Part shown: positions 9,201 to 17,173 of the stretch, in pieces
How the letters are laid out: each line of letters starts with the position of its first letter
Position numbering within the stretch: position 1 is the stretch's first letter
From: Rubripirellula sp.
GTDB taxonomy: Bacteria; Planctomycetota; Planctomycetia; Pirellulales; Pirellulaceae
Direction: 5' to 3'
Assembly: GCA_022425745.1 (NCBI GenBank)
Contig: JAKMEW010000402.1
Span: 1-45,985, forward strand
DNA: 45,985 nucleotides
The notes under the pieces: generated by a model
The model's input: only the letters and a program-made list of their open reading frames with translations
Told to the model about the DNA's origin: nothing
Database searches by the model: none
Program-made: the position numbers and the translations under genes

Positions 9201-9450
9201 GATAGAAATCCGGAATGACAATATCTTTGCCCACTTCAACGATTTGCTGATCCAAAATCAAAACTGTCGCTGGGGACACCACTTCTCCGGGTCGCACGGC
9301 CACCGTGCCTCCCGTCAAAGCGTAGGCGCCGGCGCGAATATCGCGGAGCCCGCTGATCGGTCTGGTATCAAGATTTTGCGAGTGAATCTGCGTTGAAAGC
9401 GTAAGTGTTGTAATCCACAACAACACAAAGAAGGAAGAAGCTAGTCGCAC
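6220..9450 (-). CDS. Secreted tandem amidohydrolase (inactive-looking N-module, active-looking C-module)
   Basis: A 1076-residue protein with a signal peptide (SSFFVLLWITTLTLSTQIHS) and two amidohydrolase modules. Module 1 (about 40-430) has the sandwich and barrel outline, but the metal motif after GFID is AWSEQE rather than HxH. A linker with a beta-rich domain (about 440-565), a Lys/Arg patch (GKKKNRRKAK) and an acidic low-complexity stretch follows. Module 2 (about 632-1050) has SPGLIDCHSHMG (H693, H695), a downstream HCHS histidine, LQHILEG and SFNSDDRE (metal aspartate), so it looks catalytically competent. Annotated relatives are usually called amidohydrolases or imidazolonepropionase-like; the substrate is unknown. 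The start is GTG 9450; no ATG is available. It is coupled by a 4-base overlap to the next gene. Confidence 0.85.
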   Translation of the reverse strand: MRLASSFFVLLWITTLTLSTQIHSQNLDTRPISGLRDIRAGAYALTGGTVAVRPGEVVSPATVLILDQQIVEVGKDIVIPDFYQQIDCTGKHIYAGFIDAWSEQEVGFPGTATSYWNPNISPQRSVAESISESSDAEKLRQQGFAARLVAPRGGIIKGASQVYLLGGVKRSHQALKSARWQHAQLTVPRSGPRVEYPNSPMGAVALLRQAFYDAKWYAESWKSHRADVTQAAPDFNASLEVLAEDMRVTRFVFDAPNERMALRADQLAREFALQIAIRGSGREYRDVESIAAMNRPLLIPIDFPDAPSVHDAQSRESVSLQDLMHWDLAPTNPAVLQQSGVTICITTDGLDDLSAFLKNLRRAMDCGLNPDHALAALTTVPAELLGLENQLGSIEKGKIANLAIFDSEFSSHQSTLRECWIAGARYQLTGDSQTRKGTPWSGNWETNLSVADKSVRLGIKLESVDGKVTGFIESIPEPLRKEGDSDAKPSGKKKNRRKAKNQIELKSVKVERDRLSATCDLSSLGFGSESGVWLVTIVQADQSDATSSSANLNRIALLYLQTPTGDEQVAQLLPSTEEKSDRQNDDADPSASNPKGDASPKESVTQSNRPADTPIFYPLGAYGLEKPVQKQEPVVLRNAVLWTCGPEGILQQADVYIRDGLIAAIGEELDVPQGTQVIDLKGKHVSPGLIDCHSHMGTDGGVNESGQVVTSEVRIGDFIDNSDINIYRQLAGGLTVANILHGSANPIGGQNQVIKLRWGDSMEGLKMDQAPPGIKFALGENVKRNQGRYPNTRMGVEQILRDQLLAAREYESRWREWRSGDRQGMPPRVDLQLQALSEVQRGERWIHCHSYRQDEIVATLGVLEEFGIRIGTLQHILEGYKVADRIKQHGAMASAFSDWWAYKFEVFDAIPYNGSIMHDQGVVVSFNSDDRELARHLNTEAAKATKYGGVPEEEALKFVTLNPAKQLRIDSLVGSIEVGKHADLVVWSGRPLSTLTRCEQTWINGTKYFDIVQDQQLRERDRSLRSRLIQKAMKSEPAGSVAVKRVPEEDRWVRKDIYCAVHGGLRHETNVQGAQE

Positions 9451-9698
9451 GTCTACATACTCACTATCGATTGCAAAAATATTTCCGTTGGAACAGCATA
9501 ATCCAAGTTTTTCCGGCTCGACGAAAAACCCACCAGCGATTTTTGCGAAAAGCCAGCGCTGAACAAAATATTGCAGCTACACCACGGAAGAACTCCAATT
9601 TTGCGAAAGTGTTGCAAAAAGGAAACATTCGCCTGTTCCCAACTTTCATCGATTGCCAAAATAACGAAGCAGGATCGGCTGTTTGGAGATTGGTATCG

Positions 9699-10238
9699 AT
9701 GACAAATCAAGCGACAGAATTCAATTCGACTTCATTATTGAGTCGATTCCTGACTGGAATCAATGAATCGGTGTTTCTGACGAAAATGGGAATCGCCAAC
9801 ATTGAACTCGTTAATTATCTCACTGGATTGCTCATCCAATTCATTAGAACCGATGCGATTCCAGTTCCCAGCGGCCAAGCGCATTACTCGGCAATAAAAC
9901 TTCTTCACCTCATGGATGAAGCAGAAAAGAGTGGGAGCCGTAGACGTCGCAATCTGTATCAGGCCATCGGAGACTACACCTTATTTTATGCAGGTGTGTA
10001 CCCCGAAAGCGTGGAGAAACCCAAGCAACGTCACACCTCCGGTTGGCTCAGAAATCTTACACAGCACGGAAAATATTGTTACGCACTCGCTTCAAAAATA
10101 ACACCAGAAGGAGAGCAACCCAGCAAGCAAGTCCTTCAATGCTTAAGTCACCAATACGAACTTTGCACCTATGGACTAAGGGAAACGCGTCGTGAGTGGG
10201 AACAGTCTTGCAGTAAACCAGAACATTTGATCGTTTAG
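9699..10238 (+). CDS. Conserved-looking protein of unknown function
   Basis: A 179-residue protein that I do not recognise. It appears mainly helical, with an arginine cluster (SGSRRRRNLYQAIGD) in the middle and no signal peptide, membrane segment or cysteine motif. Codon use and ORF integrity suggest a real gene. The track extends it to a TTG at 9471, but those 76 residues look like translated intergenic DNA, so ATG 9699 (MTNQATEFN) is preferred. It leaves 248 bases to the divergent tandem amidohydrolase gene, enough for two promoters. The M32 carboxypeptidase gene begins 114 bases downstream on the same strand. No function can be assigned. Confidence 0.7.
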   Translation: MTNQATEFNSTSLLSRFLTGINESVFLTKMGIANIELVNYLTGLLIQFIRTDAIPVPSGQAHYSAIKLLHLMDEAEKSGSRRRRNLYQAIGDYTLFYAGVYPESVEKPKQRHTSGWLRNLTQHGKYCYALASKITPEGEQPSKQVLQCLSHQYELCTYGLRETRREWEQSCSKPEHLIV

Positions 10239-10352
10239 CAATAAGTTTATCGCTGCATTAATCGATCCAAAAATAGCTTCCCACAAAGATTCTTATGCCC
10301 GAATCCTTTCAGTCGAATCCATAGAAACACACTCAATTATTATTAAGACACC

Positions 10353-11870
10353 ATGACGGACAGCCAAGCATTTCAGTACGTTTGCCAGAACGCGCAGCAA
10401 GCCGCTTTACTTCATTCTTCAGCTGATTTGCTTGAGTGGGATGAACGCACCGGCATGCCCGCTTCGGCGGGAGATTACCGAGCAGATCAAGTCTCATGCT
10501 TGCGAGGCCTCGCACATCAAAAACGCACCGAACCCAAGTATCGCGATTATCTCGAAGAACTTTTCCAAAACATCGATTCAAAATACGAACCGGATCGCAC
10601 CTCAATTACAGTCTCACAGCTGTACCGAGATCTTCAACGCGACATTAAGTTGTCAACGGCCATCGTTGAACGCTCTGCAAAGCTCACTGTAAAAGGCCAA
10701 CAAACGTGGGACTCTGCTCGCAGAAACAATTGCTTTGAAGAATTCGAATCGATCTTAGCTGAGATCGTGTCGCTGAAACGTGAGGTTGGAGATCGACTCA
10801 GGGAAGACACCCAGCGAACACGATACGAAGCGTTGATCGATGAATACGAACCGGATGCGACGGTTGAACAAATCGATGAGCTATTCAATCAACTACGCCA
10901 TCCACTGGTTGATTTAATCAAGAAAATACAAGGGTCTGAAAAACGGCCGAAACGCGAACTGTTTCAACAAGCATTGTCGGTACCGATTCAAAGGCAGCTC
11001 AGCCGCGATGTAGCTGCGGCTATCGGGTTTGATTTCAAACGCGGTCGATTAGACGAGACATCTCACCCGTTTTGCACCACATTGGGTCCACACGATTGCC
11101 GCATTCTAACGCGTTATGACCCTCAAGACCTTGCCACGGGCTTGTTTGGCACTATGCATGAAGCAGGCCACGGCATGTATGAGCAAGGCCTTGACCCCGC
11201 TGAGTTTGGTCTCCCTTATGGATCTTATTGCTCTCTAGGGATACATGAATCACAGTCCAGAATGTGGGAGAACCAAGTAGGTCGCAGCCAATCATTCTGG
11301 CAGTGGATCACACCGATATTAAAGGACTCTTTTCCTGATCAATATTCTCACGCGACAGCAGAAGAACTCTACTTTGCCGCCAACGATGTTTACCCGAGCC
11401 TCATCCGCGTTGAGGCTGATGAAGCTACGTACAACCTACACATCATCATCCGATATGACATCGAAAAGAAACTCATAGACGGGAATCTAAATGTTAACGA
11501 TGTTCAAGACGAATGGAATGCGAGATACCACTCAGACCTTGGTGTGAGAGTTGATTCTGAGAGAAACGGTGTTCTCCAAGACGTGCACTGGAGTGCGGGA
11601 CTATTTGGTTATTTCCCAACTTACACCATTGGAAATCTGATCGCCGCTCAGCTCTTTCACTCCGCCCAGAATTCAATCTCGAATTTGGAACAAAAGATAA
11701 CTAACGGTTCTTTTGAGGAGCTACTCCTTTGGACACGGGAAGCGATTCACAAACATGGCCGCAGCCTCAATAGCGATCAGATGGTTCAGAGATCCACTGG
11801 TATTTCTCTATCCCCGAAATACTTAGTGCAATATCTCAGTGAAAAGCTCGAGACTCTCTATGACCTCTAA
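10353..11870 (+). CDS. M32 family carboxypeptidase (carboxypeptidase Taq-like)
   Basis: A 505-residue metallocarboxypeptidase of family M32, which removes C-terminal residues from peptides, usually with broad specificity and in the cytosol as a dimer. The zinc site HEAGH is at 269-273 (GTMHEAGHGMYEQG) and the third ligand is in IHESQSRMWENQVGRS about 30 residues later. Other family hallmarks are DLLEWDERTGMP near the N-terminus, HPFCTTLGPHDCRILTRYD, EADEATYNLHIIIRYDIEKKLI and VHWSAGLFGYFPTYTIGN. Length matches the family (~500). It starts at ATG 10353. No signal peptide. Confidence 0.95.
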   Translation: MTDSQAFQYVCQNAQQAALLHSSADLLEWDERTGMPASAGDYRADQVSCLRGLAHQKRTEPKYRDYLEELFQNIDSKYEPDRTSITVSQLYRDLQRDIKLSTAIVERSAKLTVKGQQTWDSARRNNCFEEFESILAEIVSLKREVGDRLREDTQRTRYEALIDEYEPDATVEQIDELFNQLRHPLVDLIKKIQGSEKRPKRELFQQALSVPIQRQLSRDVAAAIGFDFKRGRLDETSHPFCTTLGPHDCRILTRYDPQDLATGLFGTMHEAGHGMYEQGLDPAEFGLPYGSYCSLGIHESQSRMWENQVGRSQSFWQWITPILKDSFPDQYSHATAEELYFAANDVYPSLIRVEADEATYNLHIIIRYDIEKKLIDGNLNVNDVQDEWNARYHSDLGVRVDSERNGVLQDVHWSAGLFGYFPTYTIGNLIAAQLFHSAQNSISNLEQKITNGSFEELLLWTREAIHKHGRSLNSDQMVQRSTGISLSPKYLVQYLSEKLETLYDL

Positions 11871-11951
11871 CTGGGCGATCACTTTGGGTTAAAATTTCCG
11901 AGTCAGTTGTAAAAAAACTGCTAAACACCACCACTATTTGCATCCCTAATC

Positions 11952-12776
11952 ATGACCATCTCTTCGTGCCCACATTGTGGCGAGCAATACCTTATCTCTG
12001 ACAAAGCAATACCGACCGATGCGACGGTGCAGTGTCCATGGTGCTCCGAACAATTTGCATTCAAAGATGCGGTGAAGTCTTTACCGCCTGAGCTGATTGT
12101 CTTCTCAACGGATGGAGCGATAACAACTGATGGATCGATGAATGCATTCGACACGGAATCGCTTCCAAGTCAGCAATCAACAGGCTTTGATTTCTCTCGC
12201 CTAAGCGATCAGGTAGGTCTTGATCCCGAAGATACAAATCTTAGCGACCCAAATGCCGAGGCTTATCAAGCTTCCGAAACTCCTGAAGGGATATCTGATG
12301 GATGGGAGAACTCACAGTCGAACCCTGGGTCTCCTCCAGAATTCACCCAACATCGCCCACAGGCCAATAGCAAATCCACCGGGATTGGCTCGTTCATTGG
12401 GATCGTTCTAGGTGGACTACTGTCACTACCCTTAGCAGGATTGATTCTTTTGGCTTTGGGTAAAGCACCTGACCTTGGTTTTTGGCCATTTCTGGGAAAT
12501 GGGACGTCTGCGAGATCAGCTGCTCCGCTTCCACCATCGGATGAACGAGACACGCTCAGCGGAACACCACTTCGATTTAATCAGCCCACCGATCAATCCA
12601 CCGATAGCAAGGGCCCAGCGGAGGATGCACTAGAATCGATCTTGAACTCGAATGACGAGACATCTGACAGCGAAGCAGATTCTCAGAACACAGAGAGTGA
12701 ATCCAACGAGACTCCAGATGAAAGCTTGGTTGAGGAGACAGAAGCAGAAACACAAGCCGATCCAGGCAACTCCTGA
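11952..12776 (+). CDS. Zinc-ribbon single-pass membrane protein
   Basis: A 274-residue protein. The first 35 residues form a zinc ribbon with C6-x2-C9 and C28-x2-C31 (CPHCGEQYLI..VQCPWCSEQF), similar to the MJ0042-type ribbons common at the N-terminus of planctomycete and deltaproteobacterial proteins. A polar disordered segment follows, then one membrane helix (about 147-170, IGIVLGGLLSLPLAGLILLAL), then a C-terminal tail very rich in Asp, Glu and Ser (SNDETSDSEADSQNTESES). The ribbon and tail should lie on opposite sides of the membrane. Function is unknown; the layout suggests an adaptor. It ends inside a strong hairpin sequence (12768-12810). Confidence 0.75.
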   Translation: MTISSCPHCGEQYLISDKAIPTDATVQCPWCSEQFAFKDAVKSLPPELIVFSTDGAITTDGSMNAFDTESLPSQQSTGFDFSRLSDQVGLDPEDTNLSDPNAEAYQASETPEGISDGWENSQSNPGSPPEFTQHRPQANSKSTGIGSFIGIVLGGLLSLPLAGLILLALGKAPDLGFWPFLGNGTSARSAAPLPPSDERDTLSGTPLRFNQPTDQSTDSKGPAEDALESILNSNDETSDSEADSQNTESESNETPDESLVEETEAETQADPGNS

Positions 12777-12810
12777 TCATCTATAAAACGGATGAAATTG
12801 ATCAGGAGTT
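12768..12810. terminator. Perfect 12-bp hairpin at the end of the zinc-ribbon gene
   Basis: AACTCCTGATCA (12768-12779) and TGATCAGGAGTT (12799-12810) form a perfect 12-bp inverted repeat with a 19-base loop. Two extra GG/CC pairs can be added across a one-base bulge. The left arm contains the TGA stop codon of the zinc-ribbon gene. No T-tract follows, so it may stabilise the 3' end of the transcript rather than act as a Rho-independent terminator. Confidence 0.5.
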
Positions 12811-13070
12811 CCAGATCGTACTCATCAGAATGAGAAGTTACCCGACTACGTGTCCGGCTTCAAACTTCACCTCCAGTGCTATCAGTCTGACAGGAACAGC
12901 AACGTTTCCGCTTGATCGCACTCAAAATATTTTCTGTGTCTTAATGCACTTGACGTAGAATAGACCAACTCGGGACTCGTGGCTCGTCGCCCGAAAGCTG
13001 CTTGGACCAACAATCTACGGATTTTCAGTCGACAGGGCATTCTACAACCCACCAGTCATGACCAGGCAAA
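12811..13070. other. Upstream region of the ECF sigma gene
   Basis: A 260-base non-coding stretch between the hairpin and the sigma factor start. It probably carries the promoter of the sigma-kinase operon, but no -35/-10 pair could be assigned with confidence. Confidence 0.3.
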
Positions 13071-13697
13071 ATGAAATCGATCGGGAATCTACTGACGGGT
13101 AGCGACGGAGATAAAGATCGCCAAACCGATCGCTTATTTATCCAGTTGTATGATGACCTTAGTCGCCTAGCTTCCAAATACCTGCAAAACGAACCAGCTC
13201 GCAGCCGCTTGAGTTCGGCATCGCTCGTTCATCAAACATACGTCCGAATGGTTGATCAATCCAAGATAACTTGGAAAGGTAAAACGCATTTCTTTGCTGT
13301 GGGCGCAACAGTGATGCGGCGAATCTTGGTTGACCACGCAAGAAAAGTGCAATCACTGAAACGTGGTGGGGGCTGGCAGCAAAGATCACTTGATGATGAG
13401 TTGACATTTCGACTCAATGAAGATCAGGACATTGTTGCTTTGGACGATCTGCTTAATCTGCTAGCGGCTTTGAATGAGAGGCAAGCGAAGATTGTTGAAT
13501 TGCGTTTCTTCGGTGGTCTCACCATGAGCGAAATTGCATCGGAACTCGACTTAGGTCTTCGAACGATCGAACAGGATTGGTCAATGGCTCGAGCTTGGAT
13601 TCGTAGAGAATTAAAGAAGGAGATTTTCGATTCCACTGAAGGTTGCTCAAAACCCAACAACTCAAACTTGGGAATTGATGACCATCATGAGACCTGA
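13071..13697 (+). CDS. ECF sigma factor of the planctomycete/acidobacterial type
   Basis: A 208-residue RNA polymerase sigma factor with region 2 (RLFIQLYDDLSRLASKYL..LVHQTYVRMV, then THFFAVGATVMRRILVDHAR) and region 4 (LNERQAKIVELRFFGGLTMSEIASELDLGLRTIEQDWSMARAWIRREL), the latter carrying the DNA-binding helix-turn-helix for the -35 element. The wording matches the ECF subgroup expanded in planctomycetes and acidobacteria, members of which often sit beside a Ser/Thr kinase gene. No zinc-finger anti-sigma gene is adjacent. Instead the next gene, overlapping by about 20 bases, is a sensor kinase. The likely model is activation of the sigma factor by phosphorylation; this is inference from context and known ECF-kinase pairs. 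Confidence 0.92.
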   Translation: MKSIGNLLTGSDGDKDRQTDRLFIQLYDDLSRLASKYLQNEPARSRLSSASLVHQTYVRMVDQSKITWKGKTHFFAVGATVMRRILVDHARKVQSLKRGGGWQQRSLDDELTFRLNEDQDIVALDDLLNLLAALNERQAKIVELRFFGGLTMSEIASELDLGLRTIEQDWSMARAWIRRELKKEIFDSTEGCSKPNNSNLGIDDHHET

Positions 13698-16074
13698 GCA
13701 CTTCAATACTGTTCGAGAACTTTTTCTTATTGCTACAAATCTCGACGAAAAAGCACAGGAAGAATACCTCGCTAAAGTGCGAATTGAGCAGCCAGATGAA
13801 ATCTACCTTGAACTCACCTCTCTATTGGATGAGCATGATCCGACTAACGCGAAACAAGAAGGATCCAACCCGAGTACCTTTCGATACGTCATCGCCGAAC
13901 GATCGACAGCGGGTCAACATTCCTTGAATGATCAGGCTAATTCGGGTCAAATAGAGCCAAACAGTAGCGATCAAGAAAAGAACCAACCTCAGCACTTCAA
14001 CGCACCGACCACAGACCGGATCGCAAGCTCATTTCTCGTTAAATCTCAAGCTAAAAAAACAAGACGCAGGAATAACGCGTGGCTTTGGATAACGGCATTG
14101 CTACCGACAGCACTGATTGGCCTATTGACCTACTATCAGGTCAACAAAACCATGAAACAGGCGGTGCGAGATGAGATGCGGGGAGTTTCGGATAGTGTCG
14201 CACACGCTGCAAGGCGATTCTTGTCGGATAAATCCCATCTAGTCGAATCATGGACGCGCGAACCTGCTATTCAATCCACCATTCGTGAACTGATTAAACC
14301 CAGCACTGATACTGGAGGCAAACGGCTCCTCAACACATCGCTTGTTGAGTTGATCGGAATCCAGCTGGACCGCTTGTCTGGAATCAATGATGTTCATTTT
14401 GCTATCTGGGGATCAGATTACCAGTTTCTCTGCACAAATCTCTCGGGGATCGCTAGTAAAAACCTGCAAACTCAGCGTGACATCCAATCGTGGCTCGGCC
14501 GCGCAGAGAAGGACGAGAGGGTCATCTTTGGCCCAATGAGACTTTCAGAATCAGATCAAGAACAGCCAAGCCCAACCGAAATGGGAATCTTGACGGCAGT
14601 TCGAGATGATAACGATGCAATCTTGGCGATCATCTTGGTAACGAGAATCGGAATGCACCAAGAATTCAGCAGAATGTTTTTTGACATTGCTAATGCGGGT
14701 AACCTGGATGCATATGCGGTCGATGAAACGGGAACGATGTTAACTGAAAGCCCACGCGCCGCGACACTCGCATCATCAAAACGACTTGATGTGACCGTGG
14801 AAGGAATAGCGGCATCTCTGCGCGTTGCAGATCCGGGTAAACCCATTAAGTCGTCGGACACAAAGTTATCTTCTCGAAGCAATTTCCCCCTGACCAAAGC
14901 AGCCAAGAGCGTCTGCGGCGGACAAAGTGCAGTCGATATACAACCCTATCGAAATTATGCGGGGATCGAAGTTGTCGGTTCTTGGCGTTGGAATGGCGAC
15001 TCAAAAATTGGGATTATCGTTGAACGCCCGGCTAGTCAAGCTTTCGCCACGGTCAGAATCGTGCAAGCAAGCTTCATCGGTCTAGGCACCCTTTTATTTC
15101 TCTCGGTCACAACGGCAGCAGCGTTTCTCGCCCGCGCAACCGCTGCGGAACGTGCCGCTGTCCACCCTCTTAGCCGATACGAGGTAGTTGAAGAAGTTGG
15201 CACGGGCGGAATGGGAATGGTTTTTCGAGCTAACCATCGGCAACTGGGACGAGAAACAGCATTGAAAGTGATGATCGGTGGAACCCAACGCAAAGAAGAT
15301 CAACTACGTTTCGATCGCGAAGCTCGGTTGGCGGCCTCTCTAAGTAACCCTCACAGCGTGACAATCTATGACTACGGTCGCTCAGAAGATGGTGAATCCT
15401 ACTGCGTTATGGAATTCCTGCGCGGCCTGACGCTGCAAGAAGTGGTTGACCGAAGCGGGCATCAACCCATTGGACGCGTGCTATTTATCATTCGGCAGGT
15501 TTGCGAGGCAATTTCCGAAGCCCATCAGAAACGACTCCTTCATCTCGATATCAAACCACAAAATATCATGCTGTCGTTGGATCAGGCCGTTGGCGACTGG
15601 GCCGTTCTTTTTGATTACGGACTTTCGAAGCCGATTACTCCGACGCTTGAGTATTATCGATCACCTATGGCCAGATGGTCGGGAACACCAATGTACATGG
15701 CTCCAGAAAGATTCCATCATCTCGACCAAGTTGATCAACGCGCCGACATCTACTCACTCGGTTGTGTTGCTTATTTTCTAATCACTGGATCCACACCATT
15801 CTTTGAATCGGATACTGAATCGCTATTCACACTTATCGCCAATCAACAACCGATTGACCCGACCACTCGGAGAGGGGAGCCCGTGCCGAATGACGTTGCG
15901 AATTTAATCATCAAATGCATGGCAAAAAATCCGGAAGATCGATTTCATTCAATTGAAGAGTTCGTACTTAGGCTCGAGCAAATTCAGATAAGTCACCCTT
16001 GGACTGCCGACGATTCGCGACATTGCTGGAAAATACAATCTGATCATCTTCCCAAAACAAAACGTCACGTATGA
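13678..16074 (+). CDS. Membrane Ser/Thr protein kinase with Cache-like extracytoplasmic sensor
   Basis: A ~798-residue protein. Using the track numbering (from TTG 13675): a short N-terminal cytoplasmic region typical of kinases paired with ECF factors (HFNTVRELFLIATNLDEKAQEEYL), TM1 about 135-154, an extracytoplasmic region 155-455 whose end (YAGIEVVGSWRW..GIIVERPASQAFA) resembles double-Cache domains, TM2 about 463-485, then a Hanks-type kinase at about 502-770. The kinase has GTGGMGMV (glycine loop), K531, E549, the catalytic loop HLDIKPQN (D625, N630), DYG (647-649) in place of DFG, and APE (MAPERF). The usual HRD arginine is leucine. The start is ATG 13678 or 13687, inside the sigma gene, so the two are translationally coupled. 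It probably phosphorylates the sigma factor in response to a small-molecule ligand. Confidence 0.92.
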   Translation: MTIMRPEHFNTVRELFLIATNLDEKAQEEYLAKVRIEQPDEIYLELTSLLDEHDPTNAKQEGSNPSTFRYVIAERSTAGQHSLNDQANSGQIEPNSSDQEKNQPQHFNAPTTDRIASSFLVKSQAKKTRRRNNAWLWITALLPTALIGLLTYYQVNKTMKQAVRDEMRGVSDSVAHAARRFLSDKSHLVESWTREPAIQSTIRELIKPSTDTGGKRLLNTSLVELIGIQLDRLSGINDVHFAIWGSDYQFLCTNLSGIASKNLQTQRDIQSWLGRAEKDERVIFGPMRLSESDQEQPSPTEMGILTAVRDDNDAILAIILVTRIGMHQEFSRMFFDIANAGNLDAYAVDETGTMLTESPRAATLASSKRLDVTVEGIAASLRVADPGKPIKSSDTKLSSRSNFPLTKAAKSVCGGQSAVDIQPYRNYAGIEVVGSWRWNGDSKIGIIVERPASQAFATVRIVQASFIGLGTLLFLSVTTAAAFLARATAAERAAVHPLSRYEVVEEVGTGGMGMVFRANHRQLGRETALKVMIGGTQRKEDQLRFDREARLAASLSNPHSVTIYDYGRSEDGESYCVMEFLRGLTLQEVVDRSGHQPIGRVLFIIRQVCEAISEAHQKRLLHLDIKPQNIMLSLDQAVGDWAVLFDYGLSKPITPTLEYYRSPMARWSGTPMYMAPERFHHLDQVDQRADIYSLGCVAYFLITGSTPFFESDTESLFTLIANQQPIDPTTRRGEPVPNDVANLIIKCMAKNPEDRFHSIEEFVLRLEQIQISHPWTADDSRHCWKIQSDHLPKTKRHV

Positions 16075-16218
16075 ACGGCATGTGTTTTTTATTTCGCTCT
16101 CACAATGAATTCGGCGGTGTCAAAAACTGGTAAACTCCCGATCGCTGAAAACCAAACAGCAGAGCGACTTTGGCAGTAGCAACAACACCCAAACTCAACA
16201 CCGGTATAGGTTATTTAA

Positions 16219-17136
16219 ATGCGATTATGCACCACTGCGTTACTTACGCTGATGTACATCGTCTGCGCATCAAACTCCTACGCAGCGAATAAAAAACTGA
16301 TTCTTATTGCAGGAAAACCCTCGCACCCACCGCGAATGCACGAGTTTAACGCAGGTGTTCAACTGCTCACTAAGTGCCTCAAACAAAACACAGAGATTGA
16401 TGTCACTTACTGTCTCAATGGATGGCCAGAGAATGAATCGATCTTGAACGATGCGGATGCCATTATTTTTTACATGGATGGCGGGGGACGTCATGAAGTA
16501 GTCCAAGAAAATGGTCGTCGATTAGCTTTGATTGACCAGTTGGCCGAGAAAGGCGTTGGCTTGGGATTCATGCACTATGGAGTAGAAATTGTTCCTGAGC
16601 AGGCGGGGAAAGAATTCCAAAAGTGGATTGGTGGGCATTACGAACACATGCACTCCTGCAACCCAATCTGGGAGCCCGTCTTCACATCGATGCCAAATCA
16701 TCCAATTTCCAACGGTGTAAAGCCGTTTCAGATCAAGGATGAATGGTATTTCAACATGCGTTTCGTATCCGACCTTAGCGGAAATGAAGCAGCGACTACT
16801 GAAGGTTTGAAGTTTGTTCCAATACTTGTTGCTTCACCATCTGATGCGGTGCGAAATGGGCCCTATGTTTACCCAAAAGGGCCGTATCCACATATTCAAG
16901 CTTCCAAGGGTCGCGCTGAAGCGATGATGTGGACCATCGAACGTCCTAGCGGAGGTCGAGGCTTTGGTTTCACTGGTGGTCACTTCCATGACAACTGGGA
17001 GAATGAATCGTTCCGAAAGGTAGTACTCAACGCGATGCTATGGATTGCAAAAAGCCCAATTCCTGAAAATGGAGTTGCTTCAACCCTCAAAGAAGGGGAC
17101 ATCAACGAGAACTTGGACCCCAAGAACAAAAGGTAA
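16219..17136 (+). CDS. Secreted ThuA-domain protein
   Basis: A 305-residue protein with a signal peptide (MRLCTTALLTLMYIVCASNSYA) and a single ThuA-like domain, a glutamine-amidotransferase-like flavodoxin fold. Typical blocks are KLILIAGKPSHPPRMHEFNAG, DADAIIFYMDGGGRHEV, GLGFMHYGVEIV, FQKWIGGHYEHMHSCNPIW and GRGFGFTGGHFHDNW. ThuA proteins are named after a trehalose-utilisation locus, but the biochemical role is poorly defined. Planctomycetes encode many secreted copies near carbohydrate genes and Gfo/Idh/MocA enzymes. It starts at ATG 16219. It is convergent with the MoxR gene, with a structured 90-bp element between. Confidence 0.88.
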   Translation: MRLCTTALLTLMYIVCASNSYAANKKLILIAGKPSHPPRMHEFNAGVQLLTKCLKQNTEIDVTYCLNGWPENESILNDADAIIFYMDGGGRHEVVQENGRRLALIDQLAEKGVGLGFMHYGVEIVPEQAGKEFQKWIGGHYEHMHSCNPIWEPVFTSMPNHPISNGVKPFQIKDEWYFNMRFVSDLSGNEAATTEGLKFVPILVASPSDAVRNGPYVYPKGPYPHIQASKGRAEAMMWTIERPSGGRGFGFTGGHFHDNWENESFRKVVLNAMLWIAKSPIPENGVASTLKEGDINENLDPKNKR

Positions 17137-17173
17137 AACCTTAAGTAATTCTGGTTCAATAAAGCGCTTCTGA

